Source: Microstegium vimineum | Lineage: Eukaryota; Streptophyta; Magnoliopsida; Poales; Poaceae | Direction: 5' to 3' | NCBI GenBank assembly: GCA_022036555.1 | Contig: CM039124.1 | Span: 57,941,845 to 58,005,844, forward strand | Length of the DNA stretch: 64,000 bases | In this document: positions 35,056 to 47,400 of the stretch, piece by piece | How positions within the stretch are numbered: the first letter of the stretch is position 1 | How the letters are laid out: the number at the start of each line of letters is the position of its first letter | Notes under the pieces: generated by a model | The model's input: only the letters and a program-made list of their open reading frames with translations | Told to the model about the DNA's origin: nothing | The model's database searches: none | Program-made: the position numbers and the translations under genes

Positions 35056-35935
35056 ATGAGGAAACACTGTCTCGTTCGAAGATTTTTCACCATGTCCGTG
35101 ATGATGCGGATGAACGTCGTCGTCACGTCTCTCACCATTGCCGCCGCCACCATGTACGTCCTGCACCGGGCGTGGAAGTGTTCGGCAACGACGCTGGAGA
35201 TGGACGTGGAGGCGTACCTCGGCTGTGAGGAGGAGCTCCAACAGCTACTGGAGCTGTCCACGGGCATTACATCCATGCTGTTTGGCGGCTGGTTCGGCAT
35301 AGCGTTCTACTACTTCCAGAACTACCCGGAGGAGGTCCGCGACGTGAGATTCCTGCCGTCGGAGTACATGACCTTCTTCACTTCCGTCGGGGCTTCACTC
35401 ATGCTCGTCAAGACCGTTCCCCAGAAGCCGTACTCTCAGCCATTGAAGGAGATCATGGTGCTGATACGTGCAGTGGCTACCGGCGCTGTGACGACTTCGC
35501 TCATGATCGCAGCGTCCAAGGTGGGCGGCTACGTGGTTCTGGCGCTCATCCCCGAGGCCATAGCGCTCGCCGCGTGGTGTGCGCAGCGCTCGAGTGAGTG
35601 CCTGGAGCTGCCGGTCAGATGGCCCGACGAGTGGCTCGGCTACGACGACCATGGCGGGAGCAAGGGTGAGCGGCTAGCTTCATGAGCGTGTCGCTGACGC
35701 TGCTGATGGCGGTGTTGAGCTACCACGCCAAGGATGCCGGAGCCCTCTCCAGCCTGTACGACGAGGCGTTCGTGCTGCTCACCACAGCCGCAGTGGTGGC
35801 ATCCCTGGGTTGGAGGCTGCTCATCACTCAGTCGCCGCTGACACCGACTCGTGCACCTGGAGTTCAGCCTTCTTCACGTTCTGGCTGCTGCTGCTTAGCG
35901 TCCTTGCTTTTCTTGGAGTCATGTTTGGTTGGTAG
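35056..35935 (+). pseudogene. Multi-pass membrane protein gene of unknown function, frameshifted
   Basis: From an ATG at 35056 (a second at 35092) the frame reads about 200 residues with hydrophobic segments: VVVTSLTIAAATMYVLH, a helix around SMLFGGWFGIAFYYF, and VGGYVVLALIPEAIALAAW. It then stops at 35683-35685. The next frame immediately continues with SLTLLMAVLSYH and VLLTTAAVVASLGWRLL. A third frame from about 35845 gives a final membrane helix, FFTFWLLLLSVLAFLGVMFG, ending at TAG 35933-35935. The three pieces look like one protein with at least five membrane spans broken by two frame changes. Codon use is GC3-rich, as in a real grass gene. No known domain is recognised. It begins about 230 bp from a CACTA end, which may have removed its promoter. 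Confidence 0.6.
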
Positions 35936-36639
35936 CCTAGCTAGTTTAATTAGGGAGGAGAATGCATATATGGCTTTAAAACGATTCTTGTTCCTGCTGT
36001 TCTGTAAGAAAAGTTTCGGTCTAAACCCAACATTATTAATGCACACGCTACAAGCAGCTCGATCTGTTTAGCCATTGTTTGTCTTCACATTGCAAACATA
36101 TATTTTGTATAAATTGTAAACATTTCTTGTTACTTTCACCTATAGTCTAGATGTCACAAGGCCGGACTCAAAAGTCAAAACTTTCTAACCGGCCTAGGTG
36201 TTTGGAGGAGCCAACAAATAGCTGCTTGATCAGTTAAGCTTGCATGTTTCTTGCACTGGCAATAAAATCTGCCGTCAGCACTCAGCAGAGAGAGGCCCTA
36301 GAGTAGTAGAGTAGTGTCAAGTAAAGCAAAATTCCCACGCGTCCCGTTGTTGCACCAGCTACTATCCTATCCATGCAGATGCAGGCTCCTTGCCAAATAC
36401 TACAAGTAAGTAAAGCAATAACAAAAACAAGCAACCAGGGAAGCAGCGTGTGGGGACTTAACTAATAGGTCAGCAAACAAAATGCGCTACGTACTAGCTA
36501 CTACTATAATGGATTCCTCATGTTAGCCGATTTTCACTTTATCAAGGGCTAACTATTAATTAATTAATAGACTCAAGCAAGGTCTAAGTCTAGTACAAGC
36601 AGACTACCCACTTATCCATTTGTATGCATGTATTTCTAG

Positions 36640-36642
<3 letters not shown>

Positions 36643-36694
<52 letters not shown>
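36643..36694. repeat. (TA)n microsatellite
   Basis: A pure TA run of about 26 units. Confidence 0.95.
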
Positions 36695-36697
<3 letters not shown>

Positions 36698-39600
36698 CGG
36701 GTACGCGTGCGTATCATGTGCAAAACACAAAGTCAATTATCTAGGTTACAAGCAGCATGCAGCTCGATCTGCTTGGCCATGAACTGCTCAAGTGCTCCTC
36801 CGATCCTTATAGACTGCTCGCCGGGCTCACAACTTTCTAACCATTGCTCGTAGCTCGTCAGCAGGGAGCTGAGGCCCGGCCCAAGAGAGCAAGATTCGTA
36901 GGTGAGGCCCGGCCTAAGAGAGTAAGCTAAGGCAAGGTCTTCCCGGCCCGTTACTGCAATGCTAGCTCCTTGCTGCTCCAATTGCAGGCACGTTCTGGCT
37001 CCTTGCCAATAACCAAACAATCGGCTTGCATATGCATGCGTCTCATGGCTCTGATGGCTCCAGCTCCAATGACCCAGTATGTTTGTAAACAACAAAACAT
37101 ATTACGAAGCGGCGTTGAGCAATTCAACTGCCAACTTACGACAACTTTTTTGTTAGTTGCGCATGCAGTTGCGTATTGCATTGATGCTGTGACTACTAAG
37201 GGGCTGCTATTTGAGTTAACTTAAATTAAAACTAATTGGGACTTAAATTAATAGGTCAACTAATAATCCACAGCTAATCAAATGCTTTACTAGTAGTAAT
37301 AGTAATAGATTTCTCATGTTAATTACTAGATGTTTTCCTTTATTAAGGGCTAACTATTATTAGTACTACTAATGGATTGAACCGGGTCTAAAAAGTCTAC
37401 AACGACTAGAGTAGAGACTACTTAACACGTCTCAGATTGGTGTAAAGAGAAACGGATAGGCTACGTAGACCGATTAAAATGACACATGTTACGTAACAGA
37501 AAAGGTTGTTCGGTATTGTGTGTATCCCAAATAGGGAGTAGCCTCACCTTTGTCATTCGTTCTGCTGTGGATCGACGACGCTATAGCAACAACAAAAACG
37601 TCCTTAGCTTTTGTTATAAATTTAGGTATTTTCATATTAAATTTAATCTAGAAATATATTACTACTTGCACTAGTGTCAAATATAAATATGAACATCAAT
37701 AACAAGTTATCATAACAGAAAAGATTTTAAATTTAACAAATTCAAGAATAGTATTATACCGGTGGCTCTTCATTCGCACTAGTGGACACAGTGTGTTCCT
37801 CAAAGTCACGGAACATAGTTGTTGTAGGATAACGTTCATAGTGCAGTCCCTCGATCGTCCACAAGGAAAGATCACCCGCACATCCGACCGGGTGTCACTG
37901 CTGAAAACTTGGGAGCAAATCAGTAGTGAGAAGAGGAAACACTAATTGCGCTTAGGATTTTCCAAACTAGGAACTTCCAATGTTGATACTATATATATTG
38001 TTATTATATATTTTTCACAAAGGTATTGGTAGATATATATATATATAGGGAGAAAAACTCATAACATCTACATCAACTAGTAATATGGTACTAATTGATG
38101 TTGCATCTTCCACCTCTATTTATGGGCTAAAACATTAAAGTCCATTAAGAAACATATGTATTGGGATTTTGATTTATTATAATTTTTTTATATGAATTAT
38201 CCATATAACAACTTCTTTGTGAAAGCCACATACAGATAGTCGTGCGCGCGGTGACATTAGGAAGAGAATGATATATTATATAAGGTATGTAAGAGTGAGT
38301 TCTAGGATTCGTTTAACCACATGCCCCGTTTTTAGGCCCACCTCCTCATACATACTAGAAATCCAGCACGGCTTTGCCGCGTGCCCTTGTTGGAGCAACC
38401 AGCTTACCAGCCTGTGAGAACAATGAAATGGTTAAAGTTCATCTCCTTTAAGTGGCTTTGAGATCGTGATATGAAGATATAAGTTATAAAGTTTTTGACA
38501 TTAGGGAGCAAAGTATCTAAATATCGTGTATGCTGATGTAGCAATATGCTAAACCATGGAACCAATACGGTAATGTAATTCTTACGTAGTTGAAATATTT
38601 TTAGGGATTATAACATTGACTACTAACAAGATTGCACTAATATTGTTTGATCTGTGAATGATGTTTCAAAAAATAATCTTGGTGAAATGTAAAATAGGGC
38701 GTTCTTTTAGATTTTGTATTATACTGTTAAATTTGTCTATCCTGAACTTAATGATGCCAGACTGCAATATACTATAAAGTAAATGATGATAAAATAGGCT
38801 TCACTAAATTATAGGTCAACATTGAATATTTTCTGTAGCTAAATTTATAATTATGGATCAAGGTTATGAGCGTACGAAGATAGCACCAGGGCACGAACAT
38901 AGCAGCAGCAAAAGTTCCGTGGCTTGAACAATTATTACCTTTATATCTGAGTTTTGAAACTTAATGGTATTCAAGTGGTGGCTATGTAAGCTTCCCTGAT
39001 GTTTAAGGGTTACTTTCAAGCAGTCCCTAACTTTATTTAACAAGTGTTTAGGTGCAAACGACACTGTACCTAGAGAAGAAGAGAGTATAATAATTTTCTG
39101 AAAGAGCACCACTCACTCTGTTATTTTCTTATTCTCTTCCCTTGCTGTATTTTTGCTATCTTATTATTTTGGAATCTGGTTGAATATTTGTATGTTTCAA
39201 GAGCAAAAGATACATTATGTATACATAGCATAACCACATTTAAGTGTTTATTTTAAATCTAAGTACCTGGTTTAACATGATTAAGCCATAATAAAATTTG
39301 AATATGTTATGTACAGAACAGAAAGGACATATTAGGTATACAGACTAATATTGTACAAAGTTCAACTGGTCCTTTGAATTTCATAAGTGTGTGTGTGTGT
39401 GTGTGTTTAATTTTTTCGTAGGACAGAGGAAAGGAGTAATAGCCCCCTCTAAAACAGAAAGTTGCATCGGAAACCAATGTCCAATAAGAAAATACAAAAA
39501 TAACCATTAAAAATGGCAGGTGCTCCAGAACCATAGACTTTTTGTTTTACAAACTCATCAGTAGTCAAAAATTATTTATAACACTCAAGATTCCATACAT

Positions 39601-41551
39601 TTAAAGACCATTTGATTTATACAACCTGGAACATAGTTCTAGAGTTTTCTATAATAATTAACATGTTTCACATTTTAAACATAATTAATTATTTGGATGT
39701 TTTGACATATTGGAAAATTAGAAGAAAAAAAAGTTACCACTGGATGTTTCATTAATCTTTGAAGCTTCCAACTAATTTGTCCCACTGTATGAAAAAGGTA
39801 AAATGTGATTTGCTCTATTGAGTAAGGTAGGATCCAGAGAGAAAAGAATACGAGACATTTACCATTGTGCTAGCAGCCCTGGTCTACTTTCTACTACGAT
39901 ACAAGGTACAAATCAAAGGATAATTGCTAAATATGAGATGAAATTATTTTCATATAACAAGCAACGAGGGCTTTGGCATGGCAACCAACGCTGCGTTGTT
40001 CTGAATCAAGCAGCAGAGGGGTCCACCTTGGTCATTACCAATCAGTGATTTCTCGTCTGAAGAAGGAACTGGTGGGCCTTATGTTTCACCAAGATGGTGC
40101 TTAGCAATCTCCTTGAGTGTTTGCTTGGTCAGCATCTAGCTGGTCAATGCTGGATTGTCTGACGTGATTTTCTCTGAGATAAAGTTATCCAGGTGGTTCA
40201 CCATATCATTGATCCACATTGTTGGTTAGCCCATGCACCTTTCATTAACTCCACCACTGGGGGTATCGAATTCTGGTGTTGTCCGATCATATTTCTTGAG
40301 CTTGTACGCCTACAGCACCAGCTTGCAGCTCCTATAAAAATGACCGTGGGATTAGAAAGATTAATCAAAACATATTAAGATGTATATTGTGATTGTGTGA
40401 GTGGCACTGAATCTTCTACTAATCGACAGGAGAGGATTAGAGAATGTACAGCCTAGCATATTGGCCTTATAACATTCCAGACAAATCCATCCTTGAGTGA
40501 CGTTGGTTGTGCTCCCCTGCTGTTTTGGGCTCGGAACGACACGATCCTAGTGAGGCAGGGGGAGGGAGCAGCGGCGATGATGACCATTGTGGCTTTGACC
40601 AGTATGCCGGATTATTTATTTATTTATTTTTTTGAGAGAGAGAAGCAAGCAAGCATGTTCAAGGCGAAGCGGCATTTCGTCAAGCATATGGTGCACATCC
40701 GAGAGCAGCGGCGAGGGTCCCGTGGAGAGGCTATGGTGGACGAAAGGACGGGTCAGGGTATGATGCTTACCGGTGGAAGCAAGTGGTTGCGCTTCCGTTG
40801 GTCCCTACACCGACCATCTAGCGATCACCGGAGGAGGCTGGACGCGGCGATGGAGATCGTTCGTGCTGTTGCTGTTGCGTTTGATGGAGCGCTGCTAGTC
40901 GTTGTGGTGTCCGGGGAAGGGAGGAATGGAGCTCCCAGTGGGCCTCATCGTTTGATCGCAGTGGCGTTGCCATGGGGCCCGCCTGCGCTGGTGCTCCGCC
41001 GGCCGCCGCCGACACCGTACCCTCACTGCTGCCCGCTATCCGCAAGAGAGGAGCTCGGCTGGAGAAACTTCGCGGGCACTCAGATAGCGCGTAGAAGCGG
41101 GTAAAGACCAGAACCGCTCCAGCATGGGACGGACCAGGTTGATTACTCGCCGGATCGAACGGTTCGCGGGTTAACGGGCGACGTGGATACTGCGCCCGCC
41201 CAGAGCTTCTCCTGCAGATTCGTTAGTAGAAGATATTAATGGGCTTCTACAAATTAATGGGCTTCTAAGTAGAATGGGCTATTAATTAGGACTCTTACCT
41301 CTTACTAGTATATTTGCTCGTGCTAACGCTATGAATTATATTAAATTTAAAGTTAATTCTACTATCAAATGTGAAATACTTCATTAATATTTAGTCAAAA
41401 GCATAATGCTGTAGCACCAAAACAAATTTACAGCAATGTAAGTTCAAAAGGCATAAATATACTTTCGTAAAAAAATTAAGAATATTTAATTTCATTTTAT
41501 AAAAAATCATATATGACAAAAAAAATTTAGTCACGCTTTGCAACCTTGAGC

Positions 41552-41648
41552 AGAATGAGTGAGTTACCCTCTAATTTTCGGAACAAACAAAAACAGAGAT
41601 GAGAATGAGTGTACCCTCTAATTTTCGGTAGAAACTAAAATAGAGATG
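41552..41648. repeat. Tandem duplication of about 48 bp
   Basis: Two imperfect copies of a unit starting AGAATGAGTG and containing ACCCTCTAATTTTCGG and ending AGAGATG follow directly one after the other. Confidence 0.85.
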
Positions 41649-42103
41649 GGACCTAAAGGTTCAAAAACTCTTAGTTGTAACCTTGAGCACAATAAGTGAG
41701 TCTGAAAAAAAAATCTATTTTTCACTACCAAATCATAAAACCCAATTCATCCTCTTCGGTTACTGCTGCTGTGGGCAAATGTGTTCTCTCCTGGTCCAGG
41801 CTACCAAATGTTGTTACGTCAGTACGTGCGCAGCGTAGCATGGTAGCAGCCCTTAAATTACGCCGACGTTGTACTTCAACGTTCTACCACATGTTTACCA
41901 CCATTTTCTTCTATCATGATATGTTCGTATCAGAGCCAAAAAATTCGTCGAACATTTAGTTCAGAGTTGGACCTAGAGGTCATGAACTCATTCATGGTCG
42001 AGCACGTACGGCTCAAGTTCGTATATAAATCCGTCCAGTTCAGCTCGCATTCATGAACTTTCAACAGCAATATTCTCCTCTAACACCATTAATGTGTGAT
42101 TCC

Positions 42104-42640
42104 GTGCAGTCTCTCTTGTCTTTACGAATCCAAGATTCTCCGGTTTGTGATGTCAAGCGTCTGGTACTTGATGTTATGTACAACGTATAAGAATATGAAG
42201 TAAAGAATCAAGCCACAGAGAAGACACACGATTTAATGTGGAAAACCCCTTCGATGTGAAGGGGAAAAACCACGGGCACCAGCCAGCAACAATCTCACTA
42301 TCTCAAGAGTTTGGGTTACACGCCTATGGCGGCTTACAAGAGAATCCAGTCTCCACGAAACCCTAGTAAGGGTATATATACCGTACCGTACGGCCCAAGC
42401 CTCCGGCGACGGGCCTCCGCTCCGCTTCGTCAGAAGCCCGGCCTATATTCTGAAGTGAATTTGGAACAACTCCAACACTTGATGCTATGGCGGCTGTGGC
42501 TGCGGCTTCAGAGTTCAAACCCAGCGACGGTGAGTCGGTGAGGACCACAGCGACGGCGACACATGCATGCCTTCAGCTCAGTTGGCCGTTGAGCGAGCTC
42601 TCCACCTGCTCAACAGCGCCCTGGAGGAATTCTAATTTTC
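42104..42640 (+). pseudogene. Coding-like fragment split by a solo LTR, family uncertain
   Basis: After GTGCAG the frame reads SLLSLRIQDSPVCDVKRLV, is cut by the solo LTR at 42172, and resumes at 42478 as LDAMAAVAAASEFKPSDG when the 5-bp duplication is counted once. A further piece, QLAVERALHLLNSALEEF, lies in another frame at about 42577-42630. The alanine/leucine-rich helices recall the N-terminal region of grass EXO70 exocyst subunits, but this is a guess. No full gene is present. Confidence 0.3.
42172..42477 (+). mobile_element. Solo LTR (306 bp), Copia-like
   Basis: It starts TGTTATGTAC and ends AACTCCAACA. CTTGA stands on both sides (42167-42171 and 42478-42482). The internal GATTTAATGTGGAAAACCCC and GGGGAAAAACCACGGGC motifs are typical of short plant Copia LTRs. 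There is no internal region or second LTR, so it arose by LTR-LTR recombination. Confidence 0.88.
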
Positions 42641-43112
42641 TTGATGATTGAATAATATAATACATTAATACTAATACGTACTACCTTGCTTGATCCAACT
42701 GGATGAATGACGATGATACAGGGATCGAGGGGAGAAGCATCAGGGGAAGGGCATCGCTGGAGGAGGTTGTGCTATCTGCAACTGCTATTCTAGCTAGGCT
42801 GCTCAAGTAAGGCATATAGTACTTTACAATTGCATTGACCTTAACAATTCGACTCAAATTCCACCAATCGAAGTCCAAAAAACAAAACTAGTTTATGTGT
42901 TTTTTTTTTCTGGCCGGACGTTGACCTTCCAGACTGAGTAACTGACCACACATGTTCTTCAGCCCAATTCACCCACCTTCTCTGACGTCGCAACGAGAAG
43001 TTCAGAGGTCGTCAGAACCCAGAGCAAGGATCCATTATTCTGGACAGCAACCATGATTCGGTTCCAGAGTACCAGTCGGCTGCGGCGGCCTACTCCTCGA
43101 AAAAAACAACAG

Positions 43113-43193
43113 ATTTAATCAATTGTCATTTGGCAAGATGGGGTAAGGTTAGCTTTAATCGATTGGCATTTGGCAAGATGAGGTAAGGTTTGG
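43113..43193. repeat. Tandem duplication of about 41 bp
   Basis: Two copies of TTTAATCxATTGxCATTTGG followed by CAAGATGxGGTAAGGTT stand head to tail. Confidence 0.9.
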
Positions 43194-44008
43194 TAGAGGA
43201 GAAGAGGTCTACAGTATTACTTATTTCGCTATGAACGTCTGACGTCCCCGTGTGTGTGAAGCAAGAACTTTTTGTGGCGTCCTGTAGTATTGTATGATAG
43301 CTGTCTGATAGTGATAGCTTGTGTTATAATTATAAGTATTAGTGTGTGAAGTTGTGAACAATAATGGTTAACTTGAGGTTGTGGAGAAAGGGTCATTATT
43401 CCAGACGAGTAATACTAAAGAACAACCCTGACAGAATCCATGGAAAAGATTAGATAGCTCTGACGTGAGGCATGACAAGGCCGACTTCTGATCTAAGCTC
43501 AGAGAAAAAGGAAAAAGGACGCACAAATATTTAATTTCTTTCGGCGATAGATAGGAGTGAGAAAACGCAAGCAAGCGTGCCAACACAAAGAAGTCCGGAA
43601 CTAAGATGACTTGAAGTGCACTTCACATGTCACTCTTTGAGGATTGCACCTGGACACAACAAGTCGGATGACCTTGCCTTCCACGGCAGTAAGGTACCAT
43701 AAATTATGCTTTCACAAAGCAATCATAGATATGCATCAAGCTTAAATTCAACATTTTTACAAAAAAAAATGGCTTAAATATGATTGAACGGGTTCCACCG
43801 CAAGTACACGGATCAAGCATTCGCGTCTGAAAAACGGGTTAATCACCCGATCAAGAAAAAAAAGCATTCGCGTCTAAAATGTTTCCAGTTCATGTTTTTT
43901 GCTGACCCTGGACTATTATACCTTTGCTCCTGCATGCATGATGCATGGATCACGATATCCATATCCTCGTACCTGACATTGATTGTGGCACCTGACTATC
44001 AAATCAAG

Positions 44009-44161
44009 AACCATATTTGCATCGTGATGTATGTTACACAATCAGCTGTAATTTGTTTTTATCTCGGTGCACTCCTGGCCATAAAGCACCATATTTGCAT
44101 CGGGGTGTATGTTATCGTACGTTATCACATACGTAATCTGTAATTTATTTTATCCCGGTGC
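44009..44161. repeat. Imperfect direct duplication of about 65-75 bp
   Basis: ACCATATTTGCATCG and GTATGTTA followed by CTGTAATTT and CGGTGC recur twice with a 15-bp spacer and a small insertion in the second copy. Confidence 0.8.
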
Positions 44162-44747
44162 TGCTAGCTGTGTCTTGGCGCCATCGATATGGGCTAAGTA
44201 CTGCCTACATACGTACTGTCGTCGTATGTAAACTCAAATTAGTTTTGCACAATTCACAATTAAAAAAAAAGAAAAAAAAGAACTTGCACACATGTATTTT
44301 GTTTATTTGAACTTATCCTGTTTATGGTTCATCGTATAATATTTTTCTGTCACAACTAAATAGTTTTAGTCAGCTTATCACCCGCATAAAACATGAGACG
44401 AACAAAGCTCATGGACACATTGACCGCTAACTATTGTAAGTATGTAAACCCAATATAATTAAATTACATGCATGCATGCTTCTCACAATTCACAATTTCA
44501 AATAAAAATTCACAGAAAGTCAACCTGCACACATGATCCCATATATTGTACTGATGGCCTTTGACAAAAGAAACCAGCAAGTTGTTGTGCAGCAACACAA
44601 CCTAACGAGACAAGCTGTTTTTTTTTTTCCAAACAAAATACGTGAGCAAAGCCAGCAGGAAACAGGCCTATAAACAACACCAAACCGACGCATTGACCTC
44701 GAGATCATTGCCCCATTCCATTTCTCGCCTGCCCTTCCTCCCGCGAC

Positions 44748-44990
44748 ATGCACAGCGTTGACGTCGCACTCGCAACCTCCCCTGGATCCGAGCAGCAGCA
44801 GCAGCAGCAGCTCCTCCTCCCTTCAATCCCAAACAAAACCGCACCAAACGATCCAAAGCAAGCAGGGGGGCACGGATCGCTGTCTGCACCAACAACACCA
44901 ACGCCGACGCCTCACCTCGAGCTCGAGCTCGAGCTAGCTAGCCGTGTCGTGCGTGGCCACTTGGTGGCTCAGCTCGGCACGCCGCGATGA
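44748..44990 (+). promoter_or_regulatory. Upstream ORF overlapping the RING gene start codon
   Basis: An 80-codon frame starts at ATG 44748, includes a run of glutamines (CAG repeats) and a GAGCTCGAGCTCGAGCT stretch read as LELELELA, and ends with TGA at 44988-44990. The stop overlaps the main ATG as ATGA. If the transcript starts upstream of 44748 this frame could restrict or couple translation of the RING protein. It could also be an in-leader accident. No domain is present. Confidence 0.45.
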
Positions 44991-45601
44991 GCTCCGGCGG
45001 GACGCCGCCCGTGGGGCTGACACCGGCGGACGGGACCTCCGGCGGCATGTTCAGCACCGACCGCATCGGCGGCTTCGGCTACGGCGTCGGCGTCTCCGTC
45101 GGCATCCTCCTGCTCATCACCACCATCACGCTCGCCTCCTACTTCTGCACGCGAGCGCCCGTCGACGACGCGGAGGCTGCTCCGTCGTCGTCCCGGCGCC
45201 ACAGCGGCGGCCGGGGCCGGGGCCGAGCCGGCGGCGGCGGCGAAGGCGAAGGCGCGCACGACGTCGACGTCGAGCTCGGCATCGACGAGGCCACGCTCAA
45301 AGGGTACCCGGAGGTGGTGTACGGCGCCGAGGCCAGGAAGCAGCAGGAGGCCACCAAGGACGCCAACGCCAAGAAGGGCACCACGTGCACGTGCTGCTCC
45401 ATCTGCCTCGACAACTACGGCGACGGCGAGGTGCTCCGGATGCTGCCCGAGTGCGGCCACCTGTTCCACCGGGAGTGCGTCGACCCGTGGCTCCGCCACC
45501 ACCCGACGTGCCCCGTGTGCCGGACGTCGCCGGTGCCGAGCCCCATGCCCACGCCACTCGCCGAGGTCACGCCGCTGGCAATGGCCAGGATGCCGTCGTG
45601 A
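44987..45601 (+). CDS. ATL-type RING-H2 E3 ubiquitin ligase
   Basis: A single-exon gene of 204 codons. Residues about 30-52 form one membrane segment (GVGVSVGILLLITTITLAS). A basic, glycine-rich stretch follows, then a GLD-like motif (LGIDEATLKGYPEV) and a RING-H2 finger at about 143-184: CSICL, CGHLFHRECVDPWL and CPVCR, with the C-C-C-H-H-C-C-C order of the H2 type. This order of parts defines the ATL family, membrane-anchored E3 ligases that pass ubiquitin from an E2 to target proteins, often in stress and hormone responses. The proline after the first CxxC pair in some ATLs is absent. Intron-less structure and high GC are normal for the family. The start fits the family length, but see the overlapping upstream frame. 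The substrate is unknown. Confidence 0.93.
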   Translation: MSSGGTPPVGLTPADGTSGGMFSTDRIGGFGYGVGVSVGILLLITTITLASYFCTRAPVDDAEAAPSSSRRHSGGRGRGRAGGGGEGEGAHDVDVELGIDEATLKGYPEVVYGAEARKQQEATKDANAKKGTTCTCCSICLDNYGDGEVLRMLPECGHLFHRECVDPWLRHHPTCPVCRTSPVPSPMPTPLAEVTPLAMARMPS

Positions 45602-47280
45602 CAACAGGCACGGACCGGCTTCTCTTCTTCTTCTTCTTCTTCTAAAAATTCTTTGCTTTTCTTGCCCATCCTGCGCGCTATACCACTACCAGAAAATGTA
45701 ATGTGGTGGAATTTGCCAGATTGTGGCACATGATATATTTGAAAAAAAAAAATTGGAATGGGCGAAAATATGCAGGATACTAGGAATTAGAATAGTATTT
45801 TCTTCGGTGTAGTTGTAAATTTGGGTTCAGTGTATTTTTCTTTTCTCCTTGATGAAAAAGCATAGGTTGAATTAGAATTCTGTACGGATGACAAATATTT
45901 GAGGAATCTTTCAAATTATATGGAACTGCGATTTCTGTTTCGCAGCCATCAGCAAGGAACCTGCTCCCAGGTCCCAACAAGATGTCAATTCCTGATGATA
46001 AAGGATTGGGTGCAGTAATCCAAAAGATTCCTGAGAAATGTTTATATCATTCTCTCAAAAATATAATTTCTGGTCATAAAGGAGATTGATTTCGTCCCTA
46101 CACTCTGATCATGACTTCAAATTGTTTCGATGTTCTTGACTTCTGGGGTCAAGTAAAACGAAGAATTAGGCTAGGAGGTTCAGACTTCATCCCCTCCTAC
46201 AGCTTGATTAGTTTTTAAGTTCTACTAGGCAAGTACTTAATGAATATAGAATATCAACCAATGATCCTAGAAGATACCCTTGACCTATAATGATGTACTA
46301 CATGCAGCTCCCTTTTATACCAGGATTGCTGGGTCAACTCCTGTGGAAATTTCATTGTTCGTTCTTCGAAGTCGAATGCGGATAAAGGAATAATGATGCA
46401 TGATGTATAGGGCAAAGGCTAATGGTTCATTTTTTCCTACAGCTCTTCAAATGTACCAACTACCAATAGTACGACTTCTAATTTGATCTTAATAAAAAAA
46501 CAGTGACCTGTCTAAACCAACTAATTTCTCTAATTCTGACGAACTTTCATAATAGATGGAAATTGGGAAAGGAAACAATACTATTGACAAATGTTGTGCT
46601 GAAACTTTTCCCTTCAGACATAATTTCTTCCTGAAGACACAAGGTTCACCGATATACCTCTGATGCATGTTATTCCCAACGACAGACACATGAAACTCTG
46701 AAGAAGTCATGTAACAAATCCCGTAACAAACTTGTGGGATACGTGTCTGAATTCCAATTACAATTCTTTTTTTTTTTGGAACAGAGGGGGTAGGGTTTAA
46801 ATGGCGAAGACTTTCTGCTCTTTCAGTAGTCCGAGCGTACCATGGTACAATTATCAGTCCACTGACAACATCTATTGCAACCTGCAGTCTTAATCTCCCA
46901 TCTAATGAGGTCCTGTCACTGTCCGTGCAGAAACAAAGGTACAAATTTAAGAACAGACTTACATAGATTTTGTCCGGAATATAAATATCTTTAAAACATT
47001 CCTGCAAGATTTTATTATCCAAGTGACATATGAAGAACATAAAACTGAAATGATCAATAAAGCATCTCATCAATACTCATACAGAGGTACCCAGGATTAT
47101 GTAAAAAGCTTTTCCTCGGTGTATGAAACTAGGAAAGAGAGGAATAGTTCCATAAAATTTGGAGTTTGATTGGCAAGATTTGAGACAACATTATTGTTTT
47201 CAGGAAATTTCTAGCATTACACTGACCCACAATGCAGTGTACAAAGGGTCCCATTGTTTTTTTAGCCTCCAGAATAAAGG
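45602..47280. other. Intergenic region between the RING and ML genes
   Basis: It begins with a CTTCTTCTT run just after the RING stop. A minus-strand open frame of 194 codons at 46489-47073 has no recognised domain and AT-rich codon use unlike the genes here. No RNA gene or clear transposon end was seen. Confidence 0.45.
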
Positions 47281-47400
47281 GGCCCAAAATGTTCGGATGC
47301 TACAAATATTGGGTTGGCGGCACGGAAATTTCTAGCCCAGCCCACCCTGATGCAAACCTCAGTTCCTAACAAGGCCCACTTTCTAGCCCAGCCTATCGAA
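47281..47400 (+). promoter_or_regulatory. Putative promoter of the ML-domain gene with site II-like motifs
   Basis: GGCCCA at 47281 and AGGCCCAC near 47371, plus several AGCCCA copies, cluster 160-280 bp upstream of the ATG at 47562. GGCCCA/TGGGCC motifs are common TCP-bound promoter elements of housekeeping plant genes. The assignment is by motif and position only. Confidence 0.4.

Larger units (their letters stand above)
35936..42103. other. Gene-poor region
   Basis: Only short frames occur and none has a recognisable domain. Visible structures are a long (TA)n run at 36643-36694, a (GT)n run at 39387-39406, and two stretches that resemble Helitron 5' ends near 38346 and 41293. Weak minus-strand coding-like sequence lies at about 40060-40330, with stops. 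A GC-rich stretch at 40490-41150 may be a relic of an exon or promoter. Confidence 0.5.

Noticed and set aside
36733..37095. Minus-strand open frame of 120 codons
   Set aside because: No recognised family. The end looks like an amphipathic helix but is too weak to call a gene.
44969..45604. Minus-strand open frame of 211 codons opposite the RING gene
   Set aside because: It is a by-product of high GC3 on the RING strand, contains arginine/alanine-rich low-complexity sequence and no domain.
46489..47073. Minus-strand open frame of 194 codons between the RING and ML genes
   Set aside because: AT-rich codon use, no domain, no splice context and no good promoter; probably chance.
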